Assembly (NCBI GenBank): GCA_966250375.1
Contig: CBINHE010000050.1
Location: 1 to 30,311, forward strand
Reading direction: 5' to 3'
Origin: CAMLDH01 sp966250375
Lineage (GTDB): Bacteria; Pseudomonadota; Gammaproteobacteria; Burkholderiales; Burkholderiaceae_D
Length of the DNA stretch: 30,311 nt
Within the stretch, counting starts at the first letter, position 1; each line of letters opens with the position of its first letter. The notes under the pieces are model-generated. The model did no database searches. It was not told where the DNA came from and saw nothing but the letters and a program-made list of their open reading frames with translations. Both the position numbers and the translations under genes were made by a program. Of this stretch, positions 1 to 7,252 are shown piece after piece.

Positions 1-90
1 TTTATCGAAGGAGGACGTGCATATCTACGAGAAAGTCCGACAGACTCCTAGTAGTCCGAATAGCTCATCAGAACACGGGATATAGCAACA

Positions 91-120
91 CAAAAAAAGC
101 AGAACTCACAGAGTTCTGCT
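91..120 (-). terminator. Rho-independent terminator of the PEP-CTERM gene
   Basis: A perfect 10-bp inverted repeat (AGCAGAACTC / GAGTTCTGCT, 3-nt loop) occupies 98-120. On the minus strand it is followed directly by a run of seven T (92-98 on the plus strand are A). It lies about 70 bp past the stop of the minus-strand PEP-CTERM gene and fits a strong intrinsic terminator for it. A T-run follows the hairpin only in the minus direction. Confidence 0.85.
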
Positions 121-188
121 CGTGCTACTCGATTTTCTTCAATAACCGTTGTATCCGATCGGCACTTTTCCCGCTGCGAGGGTTCGCT

Positions 189-779
189 TCAGGCGCGCTT
201 GCGGCGGGCAACGCACAATCCGAGAAAACCAAGACCTAGCAGCGCCAACATACCTGGCTCAGGCACATCATTGGTAGCAGCAAGTTTATAGGCCCAAATT
301 CCCATGTCAACGGAACCGTTGGCACCCTCATTTTGCACCGCATTGGCACTAGTCAAATCGTCAGCGTAACTCCAGCTGGAATCGTCACTCCACGCCCATG
401 CAATGCCGAATGGATCGCCAGTGGTGTCGTCGTACATGCCAAAGATTATTTGGCGCGGATGGCCGTAACCCGTGACATTGGCATAGGTGGCCCACTGCCC
501 GCCATTCAACGGAAGAGTGTTCAGCAATTGCTCCACATCACTCTTGGTGGCAAAAATAAAGCCGGCAGCCTGGGCTGCAGCGATCATTGCATTACCGGTG
601 GTACCGGAAGTAGCGCCTGCATCGAAGAAGTTATCCATGTCCAGCCATATGCGGCCAGTACCGGTGTCCTGAAAAGTCCTGAGGCCAGCGACGTCGTCTG
701 AATTTACGACATTCGCTTGAGCACCTTGGCAAAGTGCGATGGTCGTAGAGATTGCAACAATCCAATGTTTCAATTTCAT
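189..779 (-). CDS. PEP-CTERM sorting domain protein, secreted
   Basis: A secreted protein of about 196 residues. The start is placed at 779, not at the upstream ATG at 809, because 779 is preceded by AAAGGAG at good spacing and opens a classical signal peptide (MKLKHWIVAIS..., cleavage near AQA). The mature part begins with a FQDTGTGRIWLDMDN segment of the kind common in PEP-CTERM proteins with a DUF1566-like or lectin-like fold. The C-terminus is diagnostic: VPEPGMLALLGLGFLGL, then a basic tail ARRKRA, i.e. the PEP motif, a transmembrane helix and an Arg/Lys cluster. By family knowledge such tails are processed by exosortase (EpsH/XrtA) during export to the surface, often alongside exopolysaccharide production. 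No exosortase gene is in this window. The ligand or role of the mature domain is unknown. Confidence 0.9.
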   Translation of the reverse strand: MKLKHWIVAISTTIALCQGAQANVVNSDDVAGLRTFQDTGTGRIWLDMDNFFDAGATSGTTGNAMIAAAQAAGFIFATKSDVEQLLNTLPLNGGQWATYANVTGYGHPRQIIFGMYDDTTGDPFGIAWAWSDDSSWSYADDLTSANAVQNEGANGSVDMGIWAYKLAATNDVPEPGMLALLGLGFLGLCVARRKRA

Positions 780-846
780 TTGCGGCTCCTTTGTTTTGCT
801 AAAACACATCTAATTAAATAGATGTAACTTTACCTTCCACTAGAAG

Positions 847-862
847 AGCAAAAATTACGCCA
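847..862 (-). promoter_or_regulatory. Candidate sigma-54 (-24/-12) promoter
   Basis: Read on the minus strand, TGGCGTAATTTTTGCT matches the RpoN consensus TGGCAC-N5-TTGCW at both invariant doublets (GG at -24, GC at -12) with exact spacing. Initiation would fall near 836, leaving a leader of about 57 nt before the start at 779. Sigma-54 control through PrsK/PrsR is an established association of exosortase/PEP-CTERM systems, which makes the match more credible. Confidence 0.65.
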
Positions 863-924
863 AGTTAACTAACCCGTTGTTTTAAAAAGGAAAAATAATA
901 TTTTTCGCGGTTATCTCAGGCAAA

Positions 925-942
925 GTGTAAAATTTTCGACAC
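925..942. promoter_or_regulatory. AT-core dyad, possible enhancer-binding-protein site
   Basis: GTGTAAAATTTTCGACAC is an imperfect 18-bp palindrome (GTGT...AAAATTTT...ACAC). It is centred about 100 bp upstream of the predicted sigma-54 start site, the usual place for an upstream activating sequence bound by a bacterial enhancer-binding protein. The assignment to a PrsR-like activator is inference. Confidence 0.35.
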
Positions 943-1026
943 TCGCTATTGAATGTAGAGGTGTGCTGCATTCATGCTGCAAAACCTTAAAAATTCAGCT
1001 TGGTTGTGCATACAGCCATCCTTTGC

Positions 1027-1421
1027 TCACGAATAGTTTTTCCAGTTCCGCCAAAAAAACACAATTATCGAGAGCTCCAGGCAAAACATGAGTTCCTGCG
1101 CCGTAAGCGGCGTGGCGCTGAAAATCGGATTCAATTGCGGTACGTAAATTGTCGCCATTTGCAGCAATAGCGTGAACGCGGCGGTGCCCAGCAACGGAAA
1201 ATTCGATCTCAGCCCTTGTTGAAACAGCGAGGACGCCATCGTCGTCAGACGCGATGCCAAGCTGTCGTGCAATCGCCAATGCGGTGGCCGCATAGTCGCC
1301 GGTGATCATGACCGCCGTGATGCCAGCCGATTTGCACAGGTCCACCGCATGATTGACTTGTGGACCTAACAGATCAATCAATCAATTCGACCAAACCGAG
1401 AAAAACGAGGTCGCTCTCGAT
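1027..1421 (-). pseudogene. Remnant of a P-type cation-transporting ATPase
   Basis: Three fragments in different frames recapitulate a PMR1/Ca-type P-type ATPase. From about 1421 the frame reads ESDLVFLGLVELID (the typical GLVGMIDPPRPEV segment) and hits a stop. A TTGA unit present three times around 1374-1386 accounts for the shift: removing one unit joins it to the next frame, LLGPQVNHAVDLCKSAGITAVMITGDYAATALAIARQLGI (P-domain MITGD motif). After about 1240 homology moves to a third frame encoding the last membrane segments (SLFQQGLRSNFPLLGTAAF, LLQMATIYVPQLNPIF). Between these pieces roughly 200 residues are absent, including the GDGVNDAP hinge, and nothing upstream encodes the DKTGT phosphorylation loop. 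The gene is dead. It may once have been a full ion pump of about 900 residues. Confidence 0.8.
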
Positions 1422-1579
1422 GCGCCGATGGTCGCGCTCAGGACAGCAGTCCATGTGCGAGGAACGGCATGTCCGATGCGCGGCCATGTAATTTCGTCGC
1501 GATCCAATCCGTGTTGCCCGCCAACATCTGCGAAGGCTACAGACTTAGCGACGACAATGGATTGATCTACATCAAGCAA

Positions 1580-2055
1580 CCACTTTTTCCATCAAACGGT
1601 TGAGCAGGACGGGCAAGTTATTACACCGAACCGAAAAACCATTCACCCGTCCGAGTGAATCGGCACCATGTTGTACAGCATCCTCCCTTGCATCGCACCC
1701 ACCTGTTAACGTTTACAGGATTTGTGCTTTATCACGAATATGATCTTGACTAAAAATTCCCCATTCGCAATAGTGTCCTTGATCACTTAATTCGAGATTC
1801 CAAAACGCGTGACAGGCCCTTGATTTATTAGTCGAAATTACATGCCGACACAATCAAAATCTTCAATAAAGTCAATGGCTTACAGAATGCCTTCCAGAAC
1901 TCCCGTTTAATCTCGTTCACGTCGATACAGCGCAATTGAAACGCACAAGACCGTGCCATATCAGTTGTTCATGCAATAAAAAGATTGGCTGTTTGCAAGG
2001 TGTAATACGGCTGCCTGCGAGTGTGGCCTTGCATTGTTTCTATTTAGGAAAGCAT
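1580..2055. other. Non-coding gap upstream of the cysC cluster
   Basis: No convincing gene. A short dyad (ATTCAC 1641-1646 / GTGAAT 1655-1660) is present. A possible plus-strand promoter reads TTGACT (1746-1751), 17-nt spacer, AATAGT (1769-1774). Its -10 is poor, so it is only a candidate for the leader of the downstream operon. The open frame running into cysC from 1936 is Cys-rich and non-homologous, and is read here as leader. Confidence 0.35.
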
Positions 2056-2730
2056 ATGACTACAAAGCCCCTCATTCGTGAAATCGATGCGATAAATGGT
2101 CAGACTCTTGACCCGCACGTCAGCGAGTGCCGTACAAGTGTTGCGCCAAATATCTTCTGGCATGCCGGCAAGGTCTCTGCGGAATTCAGAGAGGCGCATT
2201 TCGGACACTGTCCCGCCACAATCTGGCTGACAGGACTTTCCGGTTCCGGGAAATCCACAATCGCCTACGAATTGGAAAAAATGCTGCTGGATGAAGGACG
2301 CCCTTGCTTCGTCCTGGATGGCGATAATATCCGGCATTATTTGAATAGCGATCTAGGCTTTTCGGCCAGCGACAGAAAAGAGAATATTCGACGCACCGCC
2401 GCAGTGGCACGGCTCATGAACGAGGCCGGTCTAATGACAATCGCCGCATTTATCTCGCCGTATCGGGAAGACCGCGCAATGGCATGCGCCATTATCGGAC
2501 AAGAAAAATTCATCGAAGTCCATGTAAGCACATCTGCGGAGGTGTGTGAATCTCGCGACCCCAAAGGCTTATACGCAAAAGCGCGGTCCGGACAAATCCC
2601 GGAATTTACCGGCATATCAGCGCCTTATGAGCGGCCATTGAATCCCGCATTGACACTCGATACCAGCATGTTGCCGCTCACGGATGCGGCGCGCATTCTA
2701 TATAACCACCTTGCGCAGCGCTTCGGATAG
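2056..2730 (+). CDS. cysC: Adenylyl-sulfate (APS) kinase
   Basis: Phosphorylates APS at the 3' position with ATP to give PAPS, the activated sulfate donor. The start is taken at 2056 (AGGAA five bases upstream); the frame is open from 1936 but that extension resembles nothing. The 224-residue product has a short N-terminal lead, then the family hallmark NIFWHAGKVS, the Walker A loop GLSGSGKST (about residues 60-68), DGDNIRHYLNSDLGFS, RKENIRRTAAVARL, AFISPYREDR and DPKGLYAKARSGQIPEFTGI, ending normally. Length is typical of a stand-alone kinase, not a CysNC fusion. No ATP sulfurylase (cysDN/sat) or PAPS reductase is adjacent, so this copy is probably dedicated to sulfation rather than cysteine synthesis; it heads a four-gene run ending in a sulfotransferase. 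The function call is firm, the dedicated role is inference. Confidence 0.93.
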   Translation: MTTKPLIREIDAINGQTLDPHVSECRTSVAPNIFWHAGKVSAEFREAHFGHCPATIWLTGLSGSGKSTIAYELEKMLLDEGRPCFVLDGDNIRHYLNSDLGFSASDRKENIRRTAAVARLMNEAGLMTIAAFISPYREDRAMACAIIGQEKFIEVHVSTSAEVCESRDPKGLYAKARSGQIPEFTGISAPYERPLNPALTLDTSMLPLTDAARILYNHLAQRFG

Positions 2731-2735
2731 ACCAC

Positions 2736-3779
2736 ATGACGGCGCACTTATCTACTTCAACCAGCATGGCAACGCCGGCAAAGCGTGCATTCGATGTGTT
2801 CAATGGCGACGCCGACGGCATTTGCGCATTGCATCAACTCAGACTGGCCTACCCTGCGGATGCGCAACTGATCACGGGCACCAAGCGTGATATCGCGCTG
2901 CTGCAACGCGTCCCGTGCGAAGGCGCGGTGGATATCACCGTGCTGGATGTGTCGCTGGATGCCAACGTAAGTCCATTAAAAAGCATTCTGGAGGCCGGTG
3001 GGCGGGTTGCCTATTTTGACCATCATTCGGCCCGGCTCGCGTTCCCGCATCCACAACTGCAATTGTTTTGGGATGATGCTCCCGACGTCTGCAGCAGCAT
3101 TCTGGTCGATCGCCATTTGAACGGCCGCTATCGACAGTGGGCAGTGACGGCGGCCTTCGGCGATAACCTGCCGGCCATCGGACGGTCTCTCGCAAAGGAA
3201 TTGGGTTTGAGCGAAAGCCGCACGAACGCGCTGGAAGAATTAGGACTGATGCTAAACTACAATGCCTATGGCGAAAAAGTAGAAGACTTGCATATTGCGC
3301 CGGATGCACTGTACCGAGCCGTGCATCAATTCGTCGATCCCCAGGACTTTATCGACACATCGCCGCACTACCGTCTGCTCGCGGACGGCTATCGAAATGA
3401 TGCGGCTCGCATGGCGAATTTGACGCCGAATTGGCAGTCGCCTTGCGGGGCAATTTACATTTTGCCGGATGCGCCATGGGCACGCCGGATATCGGGCGTG
3501 TTTGCCAACCGGCTGGCATCGAAACAACAAGCGCGGGCCTATGCCGTGCTGACCGAAAATACGGATGGCTCCTATGTCGTCAGCATCCGCTCTGGCGCCC
3601 CCATTGCCCGCCCAGCCAATGAACTATGCGAACGATTTCCCGGCGGCGGCGGCAGAAAAGCAGCCGCTGGCATCAACAAATTGCCCGCAAGCGAATTGGA
3701 ACATTTCGTCAAAATCTTTTCCGAATATTTCACCCTGAACAGCACGGCTGCCGCCGACGGAGCTGGCAATGCGCAGTAG
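2736..3779 (+). CDS. DHH-family phosphoesterase (NrnA/pAp-phosphatase-like)
   Basis: A 347-residue cytosolic metal-dependent phosphoesterase. Seen: an N-terminal FDVFNGDADGICALH segment (metal-binding DxD, about residues 21-32), the DHH signature YFDHHSA (D95-H96-H97), and a C-terminal DHHA1-type substrate loop FPGGGGRKAAAGI near residue 315. This order is that of the NrnA/RecJ-like DHH-DHHA1 family, whose NrnA members hydrolyse nanoRNA and 3'-phosphoadenosine 5'-phosphate (pAp). It begins 5 bp after cysC and overlaps the next gene by 11 bp. Since pAp is the inhibitory by-product of PAPS-dependent sulfotransfer, and a kinase making PAPS and a sulfotransferase flank it, pAp removal is the most economical role; that is inference. 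The start at 2736 has a weak ribosome site; an in-frame ATG at 2766 is an alternative. Confidence 0.85.
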   Translation: MTAHLSTSTSMATPAKRAFDVFNGDADGICALHQLRLAYPADAQLITGTKRDIALLQRVPCEGAVDITVLDVSLDANVSPLKSILEAGGRVAYFDHHSARLAFPHPQLQLFWDDAPDVCSSILVDRHLNGRYRQWAVTAAFGDNLPAIGRSLAKELGLSESRTNALEELGLMLNYNAYGEKVEDLHIAPDALYRAVHQFVDPQDFIDTSPHYRLLADGYRNDAARMANLTPNWQSPCGAIYILPDAPWARRISGVFANRLASKQQARAYAVLTENTDGSYVVSIRSGAPIARPANELCERFPGGGGRKAAAGINKLPASELEHFVKIFSEYFTLNSTAAADGAGNAQ

Positions 3780-5016
3780 TACCGAGGCGCTGAATGAACA
3801 CTCCACGGAACGGGTATCTCTGGCAACACTCTGGTGGATTTTTCTACGCATCGCCTGCACCAGCTTCGGCGGCTTCATGACGATGGTATCGGTCATGCAA
3901 AACGTCGTGGTCGAGCAGCGCAAGCTGCTGAGTGATCGCGACGTACTTGACGGCCTCTCTCTGGCATCGATATTGCCGGGGCCGATAGCGATCAATGTGG
4001 TGGCGTATGTCGGCTACCGCCTGCGCGGCGCAGTTGGCGCGATAGTGTGTGTCTGTGCGGCGGTGATACCGGCATTCGTATTCATGCTTTTGCTCAGCGC
4101 AGTCTATTTTCGCTGGGGGCATTCGCCGGCAATCGGCAAATTTTTCATGGGGATGATGCCTGCGGTGGCGGCAATCATCATGGCTGCCGCATGGCGCATG
4201 TGCCGCGCATCGGTAACCGGCTTGCGCGAAGGTGCGCTGGCGATAGGCGCAGCGGCTGTTTCGCTCACGCTCTCAGGGTTTTACATTACCTTGGCAATCA
4301 TTATTGTCGCCGCTATCGCCGGCTGGCGGTGGTTTCGGGAACCGGAATGCGATAACGTGACGTCGCATCCTGATCCTTTGACTATCGGGAATCGCGACAA
4401 TGAGGCCATGCAAAAATCATCGGTCTCGCATATCAATGCCGCCTTTTTTATTTTGGCGGTATTGCCGGCCGCACTCGCGCCGCTGATGCGCTTCGAGCAA
4501 GGCATGCTACTCCAATTGTTCAGCACATTCTCCGGCATGAGCATGTTGATGTTTGGCGGCGGCTACGTCTTTATTCCCCTTCTACAACAGACCGTGGTCG
4601 ATGGATATGGCTGGGTAACGCGTCAGGAGTTTGTCGATGCTATCGCAATGGGGCAAGTGACGCCGGGGCCGATCATGATCAGCGCCACCTTCATCGGCTT
4701 CAAGGTTGCAGGCCTTGCGGGTGCCGCTGCCGCAACCATCGGCATGTTTGCGCCAACCGCGCTGCTGATGATGTTATGCACACAAATGCTCGACCGCATC
4801 AAGAGCTCGATGATTGTTACGGCGGCATTGCGCGGCGTGCGTGCCGCGGTTGTCGGGGTGGTATTCACCGCCGCTGTCCTGGTCGGAAAATCCGCAGCGC
4901 CGGTTTGGATATCGGGCGCGTTGTTCGTGCTGACATTGGTCGTGCTGGTGCGATATCGCATTGAAGCGGTATGGGTTGTACCAGCCGCGGGGCTGATCGG
5001 ATTTTTCGTTTATTAG
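3769..5016 (+). CDS. chrA: ChrA-family (CHR) ion transporter
   Basis: A 415-residue inner-membrane protein with two homologous CHR halves. The N-half carries FGGFMTMVSVMQ, then LASILPGPIAINVVAYVGYRLRG; the C-half carries MLMFGGGYVFIPLLQQ and IAMGQVTPGPIMISATFIGFKVAG. A hydrophilic linker around residues 195-225 separates them. Long-chain ChrA proteins export chromate, using its similarity to sulfate. The first-half FGGP motif seen in characterised chromate pumps is FGGF here. The start overlaps the phosphoesterase stop (GGAG six bases upstream, inside the previous gene), so the two are probably translationally coupled. Placement between sulfate-activation genes and a sulfotransferase suggests an oxyanion such as sulfate could be the physiological substrate; this is a guess, and chromate efflux remains possible. 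Confidence 0.85.
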   Translation: MRSSTEALNEHSTERVSLATLWWIFLRIACTSFGGFMTMVSVMQNVVVEQRKLLSDRDVLDGLSLASILPGPIAINVVAYVGYRLRGAVGAIVCVCAAVIPAFVFMLLLSAVYFRWGHSPAIGKFFMGMMPAVAAIIMAAAWRMCRASVTGLREGALAIGAAAVSLTLSGFYITLAIIIVAAIAGWRWFREPECDNVTSHPDPLTIGNRDNEAMQKSSVSHINAAFFILAVLPAALAPLMRFEQGMLLQLFSTFSGMSMLMFGGGYVFIPLLQQTVVDGYGWVTRQEFVDAIAMGQVTPGPIMISATFIGFKVAGLAGAAAATIGMFAPTALLMMLCTQMLDRIKSSMIVTAALRGVRAAVVGVVFTAAVLVGKSAAPVWISGALFVLTLVVLVRYRIEAVWVVPAAGLIGFFVY

Positions 5017-5178
5017 GGCTGGTGCAAACAAAAGCAAGCAGGGTGCGCCTGCGCACCATAGCGGTCAAATTTTCACTGGCGCACAAGCGTACCCTACCGC
5101 CCTTCTGTTTTGCGCAAGTCCTGCTTGAAGCAGCACTGCTTTTAACATGGCAGCAACCACCCACTAGGAGAAATGCAT

Positions 5179-6264
5179 ATGGATACAAGCGCAAAAAAAG
5201 GAATCGATGGCGTTGCACGCTCCCGGCCGCGCCCGGTATTGATGATCCCGTTACGACGTTGCGGTAGCCACGCGTTGCGACTCCGGCTCAATTTCAATTC
5301 GCAATTTTATTCACCCTATCCGCTGCACATCGTCGACTTCATGCCGATGGTGCCGCTGTATGGCGATCTCTCCGATGACAAGGCGTACTTTCGTTTGGTC
5401 GTCGACGTCGTTGGCTTGCAAGCCGCGAGCATGGTGAAATGGTCGGATATGGTGTTTGATCCGGTCGACATTTTCGAGTCGATCCGCAACGAGCCACGCA
5501 GCGTGCATCGCGTCGTTTGGGAATTGTTGCTGCGCGCCGGCGAACAACACGGCGCCAGTGTCGTCATGGACAAATCACTCGACAGCGTGCATTACGCGGA
5601 AGAATTGATGGCATTGTTTCCGCAAATGCTATTTCTCAATGTCGTACGCGATCCGCGCGCTCAAGTGGCTTCGATGAACCGCGCGATCATTCATGATTTC
5701 GACACGACGCTCAATGCCAAGGCATGGGTTGATGCACATCGCGTCGCATGCTCACTAATGGAGCGCTATCCCGATCGTGTGCTGACAATTCGCTATGAGG
5801 ATTTTCTTGGCACTCAGGAAGAAACGCTGAAAAAGGTTTGCGCTTTTTTCGAGATCGAATACCTGCCGCAAATGCTGGATGTGACGCACTCTTCCGAAGC
5901 CAAGCAGATTGCGCAGTTGTCGGCGCTATGGGCATCGAACTGCTTTGCACCGATTGCCGCGAACGTGGACAAATTCAAAAAGCAGCTCACCATCGAAGAG
6001 ATCGAAACCATCGAGACGCTGGCGCAGGAATATATGACCTTGTACGGCTACGAAAGAATGACCGGCGCCCAAGCGAAGATCGCCGATAGCATCTTAGCCG
6101 AGGCACGTGTGCGGTCAGAAGCAGGCAAGCAGATGGCCTGGCGCGAACTTGAACAAAACAACTTCCGCGATTACGTGCTGCGTCGCTTCCGTGCTGATTA
6201 TCTGGTCAAAGTGCGTAGTTGTCTGGAGCGAGAATCCGGCCTGAGGCACGCAACGGCGTCATGA
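5179..6264 (+). CDS. PAPS-dependent sulfotransferase family protein
   Basis: A soluble protein of about 361 residues of the sulfotransferase superfamily. Seen: an N-terminal 5'-phosphosulfate-binding-like loop VLMIPLRRCGSHALRLRL (about residues 20-37), then the 3'-phosphate-binding segment MLFLNVVRDPRAQVASMNRAI, then LTIRYEDFLGTQEETLKKVCAFF, the usual order. The family moves the sulfuryl group of PAPS to a hydroxyl or amine of a sugar, lipid or small molecule; the acceptor cannot be read here. The C-terminus carries some 60 extra charged residues of unknown role. Two ATGs are possible; the one at 5179 sits 8 bases after AGGAG, against 2 bases for 5173. A 162-bp gap separates it from chrA, so it may have its own promoter, but direction and biochemistry tie it to cysC and the phosphoesterase. 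Confidence 0.82.
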   Translation: MDTSAKKGIDGVARSRPRPVLMIPLRRCGSHALRLRLNFNSQFYSPYPLHIVDFMPMVPLYGDLSDDKAYFRLVVDVVGLQAASMVKWSDMVFDPVDIFESIRNEPRSVHRVVWELLLRAGEQHGASVVMDKSLDSVHYAEELMALFPQMLFLNVVRDPRAQVASMNRAIIHDFDTTLNAKAWVDAHRVACSLMERYPDRVLTIRYEDFLGTQEETLKKVCAFFEIEYLPQMLDVTHSSEAKQIAQLSALWASNCFAPIAANVDKFKKQLTIEEIETIETLAQEYMTLYGYERMTGAQAKIADSILAEARVRSEAGKQMAWRELEQNNFRDYVLRRFRADYLVKVRSCLERESGLRHATAS

Positions 6265-6331
6265 ACGATTTTCAGTCGTGAAGCAGTGCCGAATGATGCA
6301 CAGTCAGTTACGAAGCTTGCATCAACCCGAA

Positions 6332-6382
6332 CCCTGTCAACATTAACAGGGACACGTCAATCCCATATATATGGGGGTTGAC
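6332..6382. other. Tandem hairpins after the sulfotransferase gene
   Basis: Two adjacent dyads: CCCTGT (6332-6337) / ACAGGG (6346-6351), and GTCAA-TCCCAT (6356-6366) pairing with ATGGGGGTTGAC (6371-6382) with a small bulge. Neither is followed by a T-run, so they are not classical terminators. The rest of 6265-6640 shows no gene; an 80-codon frame at 6378-6620 has no recognisable features. Confidence 0.4.
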
Positions 6383-6640
6383 TGTCACTTTCCACGGAGC
6401 AATAATCAATCGGCTTTATGCCTCCAGAGAGAGGCATGAAGTTAATTCATTTCTTTCAGAGATCATTGTGAGGAGGAGGTGTTTTTGCACTTTTAAAACC
6501 GAATTGCCTTGGCTCCCTGCGATGTTTGTTTCAAGGCGGCACAGAGGTATTACAACGAGCCTCAATGAAATAAAAAGGGATTCAAGACAAAGAAAAATGT
6601 TTGTAAAGTCATCGTATTAAAAAATAAGGGAACAAAAAAA

Positions 6641-7198
6641 ATGAGATGCTTGGCTAAAAAATTAGTGATTGTAGGTGCCGTTACTGCAAGTCTGGCAGTC
6701 GCAAGTTTCTCCACGCTGGCCGCAGAGCCGCTGTCGGCTCCGCTCCAAGCCAAAGTGGACAAATACAAACAGAACCTCGTTGCATGGGCCGCAAACCCGG
6801 CCATCGTGGCAGCCGTCAAGGAAGCCAATGCCAAGGCAGCCACAGCTGGCATGACTAACAGCAAATGGCTTGAAGTCGATGAAAAAAGCCCCGTAGCGCA
6901 AGCATTCATAACAAATAAAGCGGGCGTCCTCGTCAAAAAATGGGAAGAGGACAAAGCCGTCAACAAGCTCGTCATACGCGACGAGAAAGGCAATCTGGTT
7001 GCTGCCAGCACCAAGCCTCTGCTGTACAACAATGCAGTACGCCCTGTGTACATTAATGCGATGAAAGGTGAGGCTTGGGCGGCCACCAAAGTCGCACCCG
7101 ACCCCACCACGCAAATCAAGAGCGTGCAAGCATCGGCGCCAGTCATGGATGCCGGCAAGGTCATTGGCGTAATCCACGCTGGCATCACGACCGAATAG
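6641..7198 (+). CDS. Periplasmic Cache-like sensory protein
   Basis: A 185-residue secreted protein. A signal peptide spans about residues 1-27 (cleavage after TLAA), and the start has AAGGGA at suitable spacing. The rest reads as a single PDC/Cache-type fold: an N-terminal helix, a strand segment AFITNKAGVLVKKWEEDKAVNKLVIRDEKGNLVAAS, and a closing DPTTQIKSVQASAPVMDAGKVIGVIHAGITTE, resembling the terminal strands of Cache domains (ApV...gkviGvi..g). There is no transmembrane anchor, kinase or methyl-accepting part, so it is a free periplasmic ligand-binding protein. It sits 54 bp upstream of a chemoreceptor gene on the same strand and probably shares its transcript, suggesting that it presents a ligand to that receptor. 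Ligand unknown. The fold assignment is by pattern recognition and is less sure than the pairing. Confidence 0.72.
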   Translation: MRCLAKKLVIVGAVTASLAVASFSTLAAEPLSAPLQAKVDKYKQNLVAWAANPAIVAAVKEANAKAATAGMTNSKWLEVDEKSPVAQAFITNKAGVLVKKWEEDKAVNKLVIRDEKGNLVAASTKPLLYNNAVRPVYINAMKGEAWAATKVAPDPTTQIKSVQASAPVMDAGKVIGVIHAGITTE

Positions 7199-7252
7199 CA
7201 CTGGGCCCGCGCCACGCGGGCCAATCGTTGCGCATCTTACCCGGAGGTTCTT

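Noticed and set aside
1382..1579. Minus-strand 65-codon frame upstream of the ATPase remnant
   Set aside because: Does not read like any part of a P-type ATPase; the true remnant at 1421-1382 is in a different frame.
1470..1605. Plus-strand frame MSDARPCNFVAIQSVLPANI... ending ...QPLFPSNG, about 44 codons
   Set aside because: Protein-like ending but no ribosome site and no recognised family. It overlaps the pseudogene's upstream side and is probably chance.
6378..6620. 80-codon plus-strand frame in the gap before the Cache gene
   Set aside because: Basic and low in hydrophobic order, no family features, and no suitable ribosome site at its start.
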